Numbered from the stretch's first letter, positions 42,713-53,827 are shown. The stretch: 64,000 nt of DNA from Chaetomidium leptoderma (GCA_033296705.1 MU856874.1:97515-161514); one strand, 5' to 3'. A program made the numbers and translations. Notes: generated by a model from the letters alone, not told the origin.

Positions 42713-43639
42713 AGTCGTTTGTGGTGACGTTGTTTGGCGGTGACGTTGTTTGGTTGGGTGGGAGATGTGTGGGAGATGGAAAGGGTGTGATAAGGGGCAC
42801 TCAGATTGATGCAGGTTGATGAGGTCAGTTTGGACTTATGGATGGGGTTAGCACACGGGCACGGCTGGGCTTATATGATGGTCCCAAGAAAAGGTTTGTT
42901 TTTCTAGCAAGTGATACAAGCACGCCGGACATTGTGTGCGCACGTCTGGCTATGCTCCCAACTCGGCGACATCAATGGCATCGTCACGTTCGGGATTCGG
43001 TCACACCAGGGCACACAAAAGTGCTGATCCAAGGATCCGAAGCCATTTTCAAGCCGATTCCCGTCCCCTGGCCACGCTACTGGAAAGCGGTGTAATTGGG
43101 TGGGTGGGCCGTTCCGGGCTATTGACCCGAACCCCGGTGGTCGGCCGAATGTCAGCCCCGTCCCGGGCCCGCTTTGTCCCGGCGCTGCAATCCGTTCAGC
43201 AACAGGCCTCGTTCAGGAACGCTGCAACGTCCGGGATAAAAGGCATAGTTAATCTATAGTCGTGGTCACATGTTACGCGGTGATGGACCCGAACTATCAA
43301 TCTCAATGACAAGTTGACACCCTGCCCACACCATGCCCCAGCCCTCGCAATGGAAAGCAAAACGCAACCCAGTCAAACAAGACCGGCAGGCTCAAGCCAG
43401 TCTCCATCTGCACGCCACTACCAGACCGCTTCACCCGCAGTTTGTAATGAACAAAACCAAGGGCAGCCTGATCCCCTGCAGTGAAAAACGTAATCCTCTC
43501 GTCACCACCCCGTCGCCATCCGGGCAGCTCCAGACTGGAAAGAGTACATATAGTATTTGTAACAAACACACCAACTTTGCAGCCTAGAAAACAGTGTCTT
43601 ACAATTTCATACCTACAACTTCTTCCCCTCCCCAAAACG
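42713..43639. other. Intergenic, between the dehydrogenase and the inverted-repeat element
   Basis: Promoter side of the dehydrogenase. No gene is supported. Confidence 0.5.
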
Positions 43640-43647
43640 AATGAACC

Positions 43648-44602
43648 AAGGTTCCTAACAACGTACACAAAACAAATATACACCCATATTTGCCTCGATT
43701 TGCCCACATTTGCCGCGATCTTGGGCCCTTTACGTTGAATTGATTTACTGCCACGGCACCAGCAAGACTCCTCTAGCAGTCATGAGACTGCCGTTATGGC
43801 AGTCATGGGACTGCGGTCAGGACGCTGCTCCCGCAGCTATGATGATGCTCCTGCAGAGAGATGACATGGCGATTAGCTAGCGATGAGCTGGCGACTGGGG
43901 ACTGGGAGGGTACTTAACCCCGGTGCCCCAGCACAGCTCTCTGTTCCTGTTCTCTTCTTCCTTCTTCGTACAATATCAAGTCCATTTCCATTGTTCCTCG
44001 GTTGGCACCGTGACATTTACGTTGGATACGCTCAAATACAGTCTTACAAAGCCACGGAAGCAGTTAATCCATAGCTACCGCTACCCACATCGCCTAGACA
44101 GTCACATACCCTAACCTAACCCCGGTTTTACACCCAATTTTTAACGTACTCCAGGATATTTGATAGAGTCGCTATATAGGCGATGTCGTTGATACGTGCC
44201 AATCTACTTGGCGCGACTAAATATCCTCTCGCACTCGCATCGCTAGCCGGCGATTGGTCTTAGAGGGTACCTAAGCTTGGAGGCATCTTGTTCCACACAG
44301 ACGGTGCTGATCTCCACTACTTCAATGGCTAGGTCCTGCAAGTGGCTGCATGCCGGGTATAGGGCAGGGCAAAAATAGGGCGTTTGGCGTGGCTCAAGGG
44401 GTTAAGTTGCGTTTGTGTAGCTCAATTAGCCCGTTGGGGGGCGCATTGTATGGCCAGTGAAAAAGCTGGAATTATGGCAAATCAGCCAAATCAACGTGAA
44501 TATCGCCATTGGCTATATTTACTTGCATTGGGCCTAGATTTGCGTTGATTTGGCTTGAGTTGATTTGCTTGCGTTGGTATGCGTTGCGTTGTTAGGAACC
44601 TT
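43648..44602. mobile_element. 955-bp element with perfect 16-bp terminal inverted repeats
   Basis: AAGGTTCCTAACAACG at 43,648-43,663 is repeated in inverted orientation at 44,587-44,602. The octamer AATGAACC directly precedes the left end (43,640-43,647) and recurs 8 bp beyond the right end (44,611-44,618), suggesting an 8-bp target-site duplication. Subterminal repeats occur on both sides: ATTTGCC units on the left and TTGCGTTGATTTG units on the right, as in hAT-type elements. No transposase frame is present, so it would be a non-autonomous element. The right end lies 25 bp from the stop codon of the neighbouring Zn2Cys6 gene. The superfamily is uncertain because the right duplication is offset. 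Confidence 0.7.
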
Positions 44603-44626
44603 CCATGGTCAATGAACCCTACCTAA

Positions 44627-45017
44627 CTACCCCTGAAGCGGCCCACGAAGCCACGCCTGCAGCTTCGCAACCCGCCCCAAAACACGCACCGCAGCCTTCC
44701 AATCCGTCATGGCCAGCTGCACGGCCGCCGCCACCATCATAACCCTCGTCGAATAATAATCACACGGCGGCGGCACATGATCCCTCACCGCCGGCAAGAC
44801 AACCACCAAAACCGACACCAGCGTCTTCAGCAGGCCACCTCCCTCCCAAACCTCGACCGGCACTCCCCGCACGGCATCCACCAGCTCGACGGCCTCGTTC
44901 GGTTGTACCACTTGCGAAAACGGCTGCCGCGTTTGAATCGCCCGGCAGTACAGTAACGAGGACAATCGGACTGCTCGATCGAGGTTCCCGCTACTACTAC
45001 TGCTGTCGGAAAAGGTC

Positions 45018-45048
<31 letters not shown>

Positions 45049-46432
45049 CCTTGGTCGTTGCTCCGGGTCCTGACAGACGGCTCTGCACCCAACCTGACAT
45101 GGTCTGGACCTTTTGGAGCTGCCATGTGGACGGCTCCGGGGGTAAGGCGAGGACGGCGTCGAAGAGGAATTCCATGTCTTTTAGCACTGCTGCTGTTGTT
45201 GGGGGGATTGAAGGGGTTGGGAGAGTGTCGTGCAACAAGGACTCCGTGTAGTCGGAGAGTTCCTGGTCCGAGAACGAGGGTGCCGTCTCGAGCGCCGAGC
45301 TGGTGACTAGATCTATTCTTCCCGGGGTGTTGGAACGACGAAGCCCTTGCCTAATAGTGGAAGCGGTGGGGGTGGACTTACATGAACACCGTCTTGGCCA
45401 GCTGGCCTCCTCCCCCTCCTCCCCCTCCATTTATACCCAGCGCCGCAAGGCCTCCCCGCAACCTTGTTATGTCTCGAACGCCACCGACATGGACACGCAG
45501 GTCTTGCATTTCGCCGTAGCAGAGGTCGCTCACGGCATGCTTGACCACGGCCTCAATCACCCCATCGCCGATCTTGTCTGGGCGCGCGACCATGCCCTGG
45601 AGGCCCTGGATGGCAGCGTACCGAGCGCTAAGGATTGTGACCCCGTCTATCGTGGTTCTTGCACTGCGTTGGCATGTTTCTACGACTGGTTATTTCTCGC
45701 TGTCAGCCTCTGCCTAACCGCACTATCGATGTGAGGTGTTGGCTTACACCAGGAAGTACCGGTATGGAGGCCAGGCTGGCTCCTTGAGGGAAACGGCAAA
45801 AAGCTGTCGGTGTAGAGAGAAGCGGCCGTGTTTTGTGGCTTGGGGTCTAGACGGAGCGAGCGACACAAGCATCAGTACTTGGTAACAACAAAACAGAGCC
45901 GAGACACTGCGCAGGCTTTGCTTGCCTTGTTCAGGCGTGACCCTGGTCTGGTGCTCCCCGTCGAACCCATTGCAATCGCTGTAGGGCGACGGAGCGGCGC
46001 ATGCCCATGACATGCCATCATGCTCCGGGTGCCCCGGTGTAAGAGGGGACGCGAATGGCGTTGTGGGGAGGGCGGGGGTGGCCGTGTCTGGAGCAGACTC
46101 GGGGGTCAACAGCTGGAGGTACGCCACGCTCTGTTCGCGGAGTCTTCGAGAGTCAGTCTCGGGTTCTTCCAACGACGTGTTTCAACAGGGGAACAGTCGA
46201 TATACGTACGGGCTGCCTTCGTAATGGCACATAGGCTGGGGCATTCGGCGAGCGCAATTCCGACAAGGCTGTCGCTGGTCACACTGGAGAGCAGCATTGT
46301 TAAATAGCCCGAAATGAGGATGTGTATTGGTCCAAAACCCACCTTCTGTTTCCGTCGCCGGCACTCGCTGCAGGACCGCTTCTTTCTCTCGGCCACCTGC
46401 CTCGGACAAGGAGGGAGCCTTCCCGTAGACAT
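44627..46432 (-). CDS. Zn2Cys6 fungal transcription factor, six exons
   Basis: Exons 46432-46343, 46283-46210, 46143-45908, 45846-45748, 45685-45382 and 45299-44627 give 491 residues. The zinc cluster spans C21-C49 (CSECRRRKQK|CDQRQPCRNC), spacing C-x2-C-x6-C-x5-C-x2-C-x8-C. The first intron splits it between the third-cysteine codon and its predecessor, a frequent position in this family. A Pro/Ser/Thr-rich linker follows. The C-terminal part (ILSARYAAIQGLQGMV...LSSLLYCRAIQTRQPF...) is a helical regulatory region of the AflR-like type. A serine run is encoded by a CAT-type microsatellite (45,017-45,047 on the plus strand). The last intron could instead use a nearer acceptor, but that would make it only 31 bp. 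Targets are unknown. Confidence 0.75.
45017..45047 (+). repeat. GAT microsatellite coding a serine run
   Basis: About ten GAT units on the plus strand encode consecutive serines in the minus-strand transcription factor. Confidence 0.9.
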
Positions 46433-47788
46433 GGTCACATTGGCAACCAAGTCGCCAGGGAGGAGTCCTGTGTCAAGTCTTGAAAGAAGAACTGAGTAGA
46501 AGAAACTGTTGGCCGTTGGGCAATAACACAGATGATTCTTGTGAACTTGGATGCATTGATCGTCATGCCACGAGAAAGGCCGTCGAAGGCCGTCGAAGCA
46601 GGTCGGAGTAACATCCCACCTTCCCCAAGCCCAGCCCTAGCGTCTGTGACTGCTGCCCATAGGGCTGAGGCACCGAACCCGCCGATTTGGGAACATGCGC
46701 CTCTGGCCGTGCCCGCCCACAGAGCAGCCCTGCCATCCAGCAGTTGCCGCTGGGGGGACCGACGATTCGCCCGGATCTCCGTCCGCCCGAGAAAGAGCTT
46801 CTGCGGCCCCCCCCCCTTGAGCGACCGCGCCTCCCTGGGGATTTAGGGCGTTGGGGGTCTGGACCCGGGAGGTCGTCAGGCAGTTACCCCAGTTGCATGG
46901 CGTAGTACTAGTAGTATTCTACCCCAGCTGTCGTCGTGAACTCAATCTGCCACCAGTCCCAAGCGGGACATCAGCGCGGTAGGAGGCCATTCGCTACGAT
47001 AGCGAGAGTTGGAAAGCCGTCTCGGCTTGTGACCAGCCAAAGCAAGTCGAGTTGTCGGCCACTTTTTACCATATTTTGGCCAAGAAGGGTGCAGTAAGCA
47101 TGTGCTGCAATGCCCCTTATCAGTGACGGGTTCGGCATCATCTTACTGTCTTGTCTCATTCTCGCAAGCTCCCGGGGCTCCCCGTTTGCCAGCGAATGAT
47201 ACAGTGGCTGTCGACAAGACGTCACCTTCGCTCGCAGGCCACTCACAATCCACTGGCGTTAATCTATTCGTTAACGAGATCCCGGCTGCGTTACGTCGGC
47301 GACGCAGCTGCGCCTGAGGCCCCTCGGCCCCAAGGTACTGGCAGTAGCACTTGACACAACTAAGCCGCGGCCATGCCCTTTTGCCTTGAACGCTCATGCC
47401 GTCATGGCACCGTGTTGGTGTAGTCTTCTCCCCGTTGTGTTGGGCCCTCCTGGTCATTAGGCGATACGACGCCACTGGAATGCGTCCAGCCGCTTGCTCT
47501 TTCAGCCTTTAGAGTTACTTGCAGTTGAGAACAGCCTGTGCCATGGTACGAAAATGGGATTCCGAGGTTAACTCCAAGGGTAAAAGATATACACGGCGAT
47601 AAGGGAAGAAATGGATGTTGTGAGGAGAGAAATATCGTAGTCCACGCCATTAACCACAGCCCCGCCGACGGAATGACGTACCACCAACAGCCGAAAGAAA
47701 CCACCTCTGCCTCCACGTCCTTCACTCCGGGGTCTAACTCGCCTTCACTCCGAGGTCTAACTCGGGTAAGCGTTCCGCGTCAAGACGC
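46433..47788. other. Intergenic, promoter side of the Zn2Cys6 factor
   Basis: No gene, repeat or RNA was recognised in 1.36 kb. A C run occurs near 46,808. Confidence 0.5.
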
Positions 47789-48602
47789 CTATTGCTCCTT
47801 GCCCTTGGCCTTGGAGAAGTAGCTGCAACCATTGTCAGCATCCCGTCCCAAAAATAGAGGTGGTACCCAAAACAGCAACCTCAAAAAGAAAAAAGAAAAG
47901 AAAAAAACTCACTTCACAAACACCCCCTCCACCGCGCCCACAGCACCCAACACCCCAAGCCCAATCCCAGCCTCCTTCCACCCGAACCGGCCCCGATCAT
48001 ACAACCCCCAAGCCTTGAACCCCAACCACCCGCTGAGCCCAACAACAGCAATAATATTCGCCACCGCCATCGCGCTGCCCCCGGGCCCAGCCTCACTCAT
48101 ACTCTCAAAGTGCTTCGCCAGCCATCCCTCCGCCTTGCGAACCTTGTTGTTGTTGTTGTTGTTGTTGTTACGGGTCTTCTTCTTGGCAAGATCGGCCTCG
48201 GCACGGGCGCGCGCGGCCGCCTCCTGCTTTTGTTCCTTCCGTTCCTCCTCGCGGTCGAGGCGCGCCGCCTGCGTGTCGGTCTTGATCTCCTGCGACTCAA
48301 AGTCCGACGGGACCGTGTGCACCGAGGGGGTGTCGACGTCGATGAGGGAGGCGGTCGAGGAGGCGGTCGTGGGGTTTACTTGGGGCGGTTGGGGGGCGGC
48401 GGCCTGGGTGATGGGGAGCGGAGAGGGAGGGAGTTAGTTATGGGAGGGGAAAGAAAGGGAGGGAGGGAGAACACATACCTCTTCGGGTGACTGCTTGGGC
48501 CCTTTGGACGCGATTTCGGCGTACGACACTGGCGAGGGGGAAAAAAAAGGTTAGTTTTTTGGGTGGTTGGCTGTCGATGCGATTGCAATGCAGAGTCTTA
48601 CT
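47789..48602 (-). CDS. Mitochondrial outer-membrane protein OM14-like, start codon assembled by splicing
   Basis: Coding parts: base 48602 (A), then 48528-48479, 48403-47913 and 47822-47789, giving 191 residues. The first intron (GTAAGA...ACTAAC...CGCCAG, 48601-48529) separates the A from the TG of the start codon, yielding MSYAEIASKGPKQSPEE. The middle part carries AAAPQPPQ and LIDVDTPS motifs, a Lys/Glu/Arg-rich charged helix and an eight-Asn run coded by a GTT microsatellite. Two hydrophobic helices (VANIIAVVGLSGWLGF; GIGLGVLGAVGAVEGVF) precede a short basic tail (YFSKAKGKEQ). This layout matches the OM14 C-terminal domain family, whose yeast member takes part in ribosome docking at mitochondria. 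Family assignment is from memory of homologues. Confidence 0.78.
48147..48171 (+). repeat. GTT microsatellite coding an asparagine run
   Basis: Eight GTT units encode consecutive asparagines on the minus strand in the OM14-like protein. Confidence 0.9.
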
Positions 48603-49172
48603 TTTTTTTGTTTGCTGGGTTGATGGTGCAGACTGGGAAAGGTTTCGTTATTGACTAATCGGCGATGAAGGGATTCGCAGTCGATGGAAATGAAGTGTTG
48701 ATTGTTGCACGATGATGTAGTTCGGGACGGGATCGAGGTCACGATGGGCAAAGTCGAAAAGAACAGAACAAATAGCCGGGTGACGGGCACATGTGATGGC
48801 TAAAACAGGGCTGGGGAGGTCGGGGCCTTCCAGGTTGTCCTCTGGTGACCTCAGAGCAAGCAAGAGAGAGCCTGGACGGTTGCAGCCAAGGCCTGAGCAG
48901 CCGAGCGGGGCCGCCAGATCCCGGGCAGCTTCAATGACGTCGGCGGCTCCGCTAAAGCGCTAAATGCCCGCCAAGAGCCCGCTAGAAATGGCGCCAAGTT
49001 CAAATGGGGAATAGGGATTGGGATGGAGGAGTGTCTATTGCGCCTCTATTTACATGGTATCTATACAGAAGAGTTGTACAATTGCGCCAAATTCCGCGCA
49101 GCTGCTTCGCGTGGGTGACCCAAGTGCTGTTGTGCAGCCCTAGGCCCGGTAACTATGTCTCTTTTGCCCTGT
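48603..49172. other. Intergenic, promoter of the OM14-like gene
   Basis: Begins with the non-coding part of its first exon. Nothing else was recognised. Confidence 0.5.
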
Positions 49173-50153
49173 TTATTGCTCCTTGCCCTTGTTCGCCTCG
49201 GTCGCGTCGGTGGCCTTCTTCAAAATACCGCTTGCCCCCTTTTCAGACGGGGCTGCTGCGTTCTCTTCTGTCTTTGGCTTAGCATCCGCGCCGTCTTCGG
49301 CCGTCTTCGCTACGGTTTCGGTGCCCTCGGGAGCCGGGGCGGCTTCGTCGTCCTCGTCATCGGTCAGCTCCGAGCCGTAGATCTCGGGGTACTTCCGGAA
49401 ACAGTCCTGCATGTGTCTGGGAGATGTCAGTTGGGCTGTTCTCGTGTCTTCCTCTTTCAGGTCGAACAAAAATACGCACTGGAACTTGTCGACGCAGTCA
49501 ATCCCCTTGGTCTCCTCGGTGGAATGAACGAAGCAGCTAAAGGCCGCCTTGAACTCCTCGCCGCACGGCCCATCAGCCATGCCGCCTAGGCATGGGCAGT
49601 CCCAGTTGATCTCGCCAGTCTCGGGATTGAATGCGCCTTGTTGCGCAGCCTCTTGCTCGAGTGCTTCGGGAGAGCCGGGCTCAGGGGCGTCCTCGGCGGC
49701 AGCGGCTGGCGCAGCGTCCGTCTCGGTCGTCTTCGCGCCCTCGGCAATGGCCTCCGTCTTCGCCTCCACTGTCTTTGTCGGCTTCGGTGGCGGAGGTGGC
49801 GGTGCTTGCCGCCTCTTTTCCTCGATCATGGCATCGATAGTCGGAAGGTCGGCGTCGGAGAAGTGAGGGGGGGCAGGGCCTGCTTGAGCTGCGCTGTGTC
49901 AGTGAGAGAAATGGCATGGCGCCGGAGGGGTAGCGAGTGGCGAGAACGCACGAGGCAGCTCATCGGCAAAGATGGGGCTGGTGTTGTAGAAGTAGACGGC
50001 GGCAGCGGCGAGACCCCATCGCAGGCCGGTGCCCTTCCATGTGCCCTTCTTGCTTGCGGGGGCCGTCGACACGAGGCGCCGAGAGCCGGAAGCGAGCGTC
50101 GGGCGGACTGCGCGCAATGCGCTGGGCGTCGACCGGAGTGCTGTGCGATACAT
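49173..50153 (-). CDS. MIA40: Mia40, intermembrane-space import and assembly protein
   Basis: Three exons, 50153-49952, 49888-49480 and 49416-49173 (introns 63 and 63 bp), giving 284 residues. The N-terminus is a basic mitochondrial presequence followed by a membrane anchor (GLRWGLAAAAVYFYNTSP). A Pro/Lys/Ala/Glu-rich linker leads to the conserved core: the redox-active CPC (NWDCPCLGG), then twin CX9C motifs (CGEEFKAAFSC and CVDKFQHMQDC), then FRKYPEIYGSEL. Mia40 oxidises and traps cysteine-rich proteins in the intermembrane space. The long acidic, Ala/Lys-rich C-terminal tail is common in fungal members. The second intron falls inside the second CX9C, has no stop codon and has a length divisible by three; only splicing gives the right nine-residue spacing. 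Confidence 0.95.
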
Positions 50154-50676
50154 TGTGTCTGTGGGGGCGGGGATGGATGCTGTCGACGCGAGCAAAACAA
50201 AAGACACGGACGGAAGCGCGAAACGAACGAGGGTGGCCGCCGCAACGCTCCGGATGTTTGTAAGCAACTGGCTGCGGCCAAAATTTCTGGCGAGGCCATC
50301 GCCGCGAACCAGGAATTTCCCGGAGACGCTGCCATTGGTCAATCCACCTGGCATTCCCGGCCCACTTTCTGCAGGGGCAGGACAGCCTGGAGCCCTGGAC
50401 AGCTCACTCGAGTCACTCCCCTTTCGAGGTTGGACTCCGCTTGCAACCAACTTCATTCGTCTTGAATTCCATGACGACAAGCGGACCCAAGTAACTTCAC
50501 CGGGTTTTTCTCAACGTTGTACATTACAGCCAGGGCATTAAATAGCCGGGAAACGGCTTATTCTGTTTATTTTAGAGGGCTACAAACACCATGCAACTTT
50601 CATACCGAAACCCGAACGATGCGCCCAACCACCACTCTAATCAAGGTCCCGAGGGGACTGGCCAGACCTGAGGCGA
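50154..50676. other. Intergenic, promoter of MIA40
   Basis: Upstream region of MIA40 and 3' flank of the next gene. No element was assigned. Confidence 0.5.
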
Positions 50677-52743
50677 CTACCGATCACCAAAAACAAAAGG
50701 ATAGTTGATGTCGTCCATCCACTCCTCCAGGCCCGCGGCCCGTCGTGCCTGGGTCGCCTGCCGCCGCTCCTGCCACCACCGCGAGTCCTGGTAGGGGCTC
50801 TCCTCCCCGCCAGGGTTCCGACACACGCCAGCTGGGTCCGTGGCCATAGCTGACGGCGACCGGCCAGCACCGGCCTGCTGAGTTGGAGTCGGGGTCGCGT
50901 GCTGTCCATACCGTATGGGGGGGCCGGGCAGCATTGACAGTCCGACTGGGATGGCGCCCAAGAACTCGTCCTGCTCGCCGCTGGTGCTGGTGCTGGTGCT
51001 GGTGCTAGCAGGCGGTCTCAGTGGGATGTAGTCCAAGAACTCGTCCTGCTCCATGCTGGTGTCGGCACTGGGGCTGGCGCTGGCGCTGCGTTGCGTTTGC
51101 GGCTCAACTAGGATGGCGTCCAAGAACCCGTCCAGCTCCATGCTAATGCTGGTGCTGGTGCTGGTGCCGGGTTGCTTTTGCGGGCCAAGTGGGATGTCGT
51201 CCAAGAACTTGTCCTGCACCATGCTGGTGCCGGTGCTGCTGCTGGGTTGCTTGTGCGGGCCAAATAGGATGGCGCTCAAGAGCTCGTCCTGCTCCATGCT
51301 GGTGCTGGGTTGCTTTTGCGGGCTAGAAGGGGTGGCGTCCGAGAACTCTTCCTTCTCCGTGCTGGGGCCTGGGGCCTCCTTCGTCACCTCCTGCTTGGTA
51401 CCCGACGGTTCCTCATCGTTAGAAGACCGTGTTTCGTCACCGGCGATCCCATTGTTGCGGGCAGCGCGCGACATCTGTTGCGCATGGCGTTCCTCGAGGC
51501 GTTCGAGCATCAGCCGCCGCCTGTTCTTCAGATCGACAAGGGCGAGTTGTCGCCCGTACTTGTTTTGCAACTGCGGACCGGTCGTCGCTGGGGGCTTTGG
51601 CGACATCATGTCCGGCGCGTGAGCGTTCACGGCTGGCGTGTCGAGGCGGTGGTCTTCCTCCGCGTTGGCAACCTCCTGGTCAACTGCTAATCCTTTTTTT
51701 TTAAGCTGGTCGCCCTGTTGATTGGCGGTAGCCGCGTCCGCGCTGGCAACCTCCTTCTCAATCGCCAAACCCTCCTCCTCGACCCCGGCGGGCATTACAG
51801 CAGCAGCATGCCTTTCGCTCCTGTGCTGTCGCTTCACCTTGGCAATTTCTTTCTTCAGCTTAGGGTCGACAATGTCATAGCGAGCACTCTCAAATGAGCG
51901 GGCCGGCACTTTCTTCCACCTGCCCTTCGTCTTGCACAAGGGGTCCGCCGGCCCGCTCGCTGGGCATATCTCTGTCTGGTGGTGAGTTGGATGGTGGGTA
52001 GGACGGGCCTGTGGCTCAGCATTGGGATATAGTTGATTGGCGGCCGGATACCGGGCCGCGGGCATCTCCCCGTTATCAACACTGCAGCAAATCTTAGACT
52101 CGAACGTCTGGCTCTGCTCAAGGGACGAGCACAAGTCTACCTCCTTGTCAGCAGGCCGCCGACAAGTGGCCCTCGTCGATGGCTTTGGCTGAGAGGGACG
52201 TGGTTCGTCATCGGACGAGCCACCGAACGGGCTGCAGGCATCGTTATACATGTCGGAACTGCTGCTAGAATCGTCGCCGCCGCCGGGCGGGACGTTGTCG
52301 TCAGAGCCAACGTGGCTGTTGGGCAGGGCATGACCGCCTCTCAGGGGCTGATCTTCAAAGAGGCCGCCGTTGTCAAAACCGGCGTCGTTGTCGGCCTCGG
52401 GATCGTCGACCATTTCCCAGCCATTGTCGATGGGTGCCAGGTCCAACTTTAAGGCGGCGTGCACGCGGTAGGCCGTGTCGACGGCAATCCTGCCCATGCG
52501 GTGGGCCTCTCGAAAGTAGGATTGCAAGACGGAGCCCAAAGAGTCATCCATTTCGGTTTCTGTCGTCCTTGTTGAGGTAAGCCAGGGTCCGGTTGGGGAC
52601 CAGCGGAAACAGTGCCAGAAGTGAATGGGGGAGTCGGTCGAAGGAGGGAGGTGACCGTCAAAGGGGAGGTGATAGTCGGAGGGGGAGGTGACATACAGGT
52701 AGCGCCTCCAGGTCTTGGGTTTGTCCAGCCCGACAGCATACAT
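50677..52743 (-). CDS. Unknown protein with five to six degenerate tandem repeats (QDEFLxxIPLGP type)
   Basis: Single exon, 688 residues from ATG 52743; a well-contexted internal ATG at 52551 would give 624. No family is recognised. The N-terminal part (LGSVLQSYFREAHRMGRIAVDTAYRVHAAL) is helical, followed by acidic Ser-rich sequence. A basic, probably coiled-coil region follows (KKEIAKVKRQHRSERHAA; LVDLKNRRRLMLERLEERHAQQM). From about residue 455 to 590 there are five to six units of about 25-33 residues. Each has the core [E/V/L]QDxFLDxIPLGP followed by a Gln/Pro or Ser/Thr spacer. The units differ in spacer length and have diverged. The C-terminus ends in an aromatic segment (RRAAGLEEWMDDINYPFVF). 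The short acidic-hydrophobic cores look like repeated binding motifs. Confidence 0.7.
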   Translation of the reverse strand: MYAVGLDKPKTWRRYLYVTSPSDYHLPFDGHLPPSTDSPIHFWHCFRWSPTGPWLTSTRTTETEMDDSLGSVLQSYFREAHRMGRIAVDTAYRVHAALKLDLAPIDNGWEMVDDPEADNDAGFDNGGLFEDQPLRGGHALPNSHVGSDDNVPPGGGDDSSSSSDMYNDACSPFGGSSDDEPRPSQPKPSTRATCRRPADKEVDLCSSLEQSQTFESKICCSVDNGEMPAARYPAANQLYPNAEPQARPTHHPTHHQTEICPASGPADPLCKTKGRWKKVPARSFESARYDIVDPKLKKEIAKVKRQHRSERHAAAVMPAGVEEEGLAIEKEVASADAATANQQGDQLKKKGLAVDQEVANAEEDHRLDTPAVNAHAPDMMSPKPPATTGPQLQNKYGRQLALVDLKNRRRLMLERLEERHAQQMSRAARNNGIAGDETRSSNDEEPSGTKQEVTKEAPGPSTEKEEFSDATPSSPQKQPSTSMEQDELLSAILFGPHKQPSSSTGTSMVQDKFLDDIPLGPQKQPGTSTSTSISMELDGFLDAILVEPQTQRSASASPSADTSMEQDEFLDYIPLRPPASTSTSTSTSGEQDEFLGAIPVGLSMLPGPPIRYGQHATPTPTQQAGAGRSPSAMATDPAGVCRNPGGEESPYQDSRWWQERRQATQARRAAGLEEWMDDINYPFVFGDR

Positions 52744-53161
52744 GCGGCCCTCGGGACATCAAGCAAAGTTTCCATCTCCCCTTGCAAGCGTCTCCTTGAG
52801 ACTGACCAGATGACACGCGAGATCTGTCCAAACCTCGGCACCCGACGGCCCCCCAACTCAAGCCCGGCTCAGTCCATACATCTTTGTGCCATCTCGAACT
52901 GTTCCAGCCTGCACGTGTGCGTCTAGAATAGAAGCAGATGCGCGCGGCGCGGAGTCCTCGGGTTTTAGTTTCAAGGAAATCCGGCGAATGTCTCGGTGTT
53001 TCATGCCTTCCCTTGACTTTGTACCTTTAAGCCTCGACTCATCCCCGATTCGGGGTCGGACTGTGGACGGTGTTTATCACGGCCACGGCTCCACTTTGGT
53101 GTCCCGAGTCCTCATTCATGAATTGAACTCTGAAGAGAATGCGGAAGAATGCCTGTATTTA
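52744..53161. other. Intergenic, left of the miniature element
   Basis: Promoter region of the repeat protein. Nothing further was recognised. Confidence 0.5.
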
Positions 53162-53370
53162 TTAGGGCCAGAAACTTGCCAGGCTGGCCAGCCTGGCAAA
53201 ATGTAGGCACTTTTGACCAATAAAATCCCACCATTGGCCTTACATGGCATTGCATGGCCCCATTGTTAAGGGGTATCACCACCCCCCCCGAGTTCGATGT
53301 ATCTTTGTGGAGCCCTCGTCAATTTGCCTGAATACGGCAATTAGTGGGACCAATTCTGCCACGGGGCTGG

Positions 53371-53396
53371 CCAGCCTAGGCTGGTGAGATCTCACC
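53371..53396. repeat. Two overlapping 14-bp perfect palindromes
   Basis: CCAGCCTAGGCTGG (53,371-53,384) and GGTGAGATCTCACC (53,383-53,396) overlap by two bases inside the miniature element. A 20-bp perfect palindrome also lies in the left end at 53,178-53,197. Confidence 0.9.
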
Positions 53397-53467
53397 GTTT
53401 TGAGCATCTCGCCAGCCTAGGGTGGGGAATACTACTGCATGAACACATGCAACACCCAATAGTAAGA

Positions 53468-53827
53468 TTAATTGTGACAAGAGAGGGTTTGCGTTAACGT
53501 TGGGAAGTCCTGTTCTATATAGTTACTACTATAACCTTGTTCCCTCTTTTCGCCTATAGTATAGAGTCGATACATCGCCGTAACCGTATCGTATTCGCTG
53601 GTGCTACTATTCTTACTATCTACGTCCTTCAGACCTCTAGCAAGTTGAGCACGCCAGGCCGCCCTGTCATCGCCAGTAAGATTAATAGCTGAAACATCAA
53701 TAGTACTCTCAAGGACCTCATTGTCTTGGTTGGCGGCTATTTTAATGATATCTGGATACGAAAATGGTCTGAGATGAGGGGTTGAAAGACAGGGTGGCGG
53801 ACATGGAACATCGCCATATTTTGGCAA
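53468..53827 (-). pseudogene. Protein-like frame inside the miniature element
   Basis: A 119-codon frame starting from a TTG, with no in-frame ATG. Its composition is unlike the surrounding GC-rich shadows and includes NLTGDDRAAWRAQLARGLKD. It may be a remnant of a captured or ancestral transposon gene. No domain is recognised. Confidence 0.35.

Noticed and set aside
45351..45381. 31-bp intron as the last intron of the Zn2Cys6 factor
   Set aside because: Frame-compatible but shorter than fungal spliceosomal introns; the 82-bp alternative was preferred.
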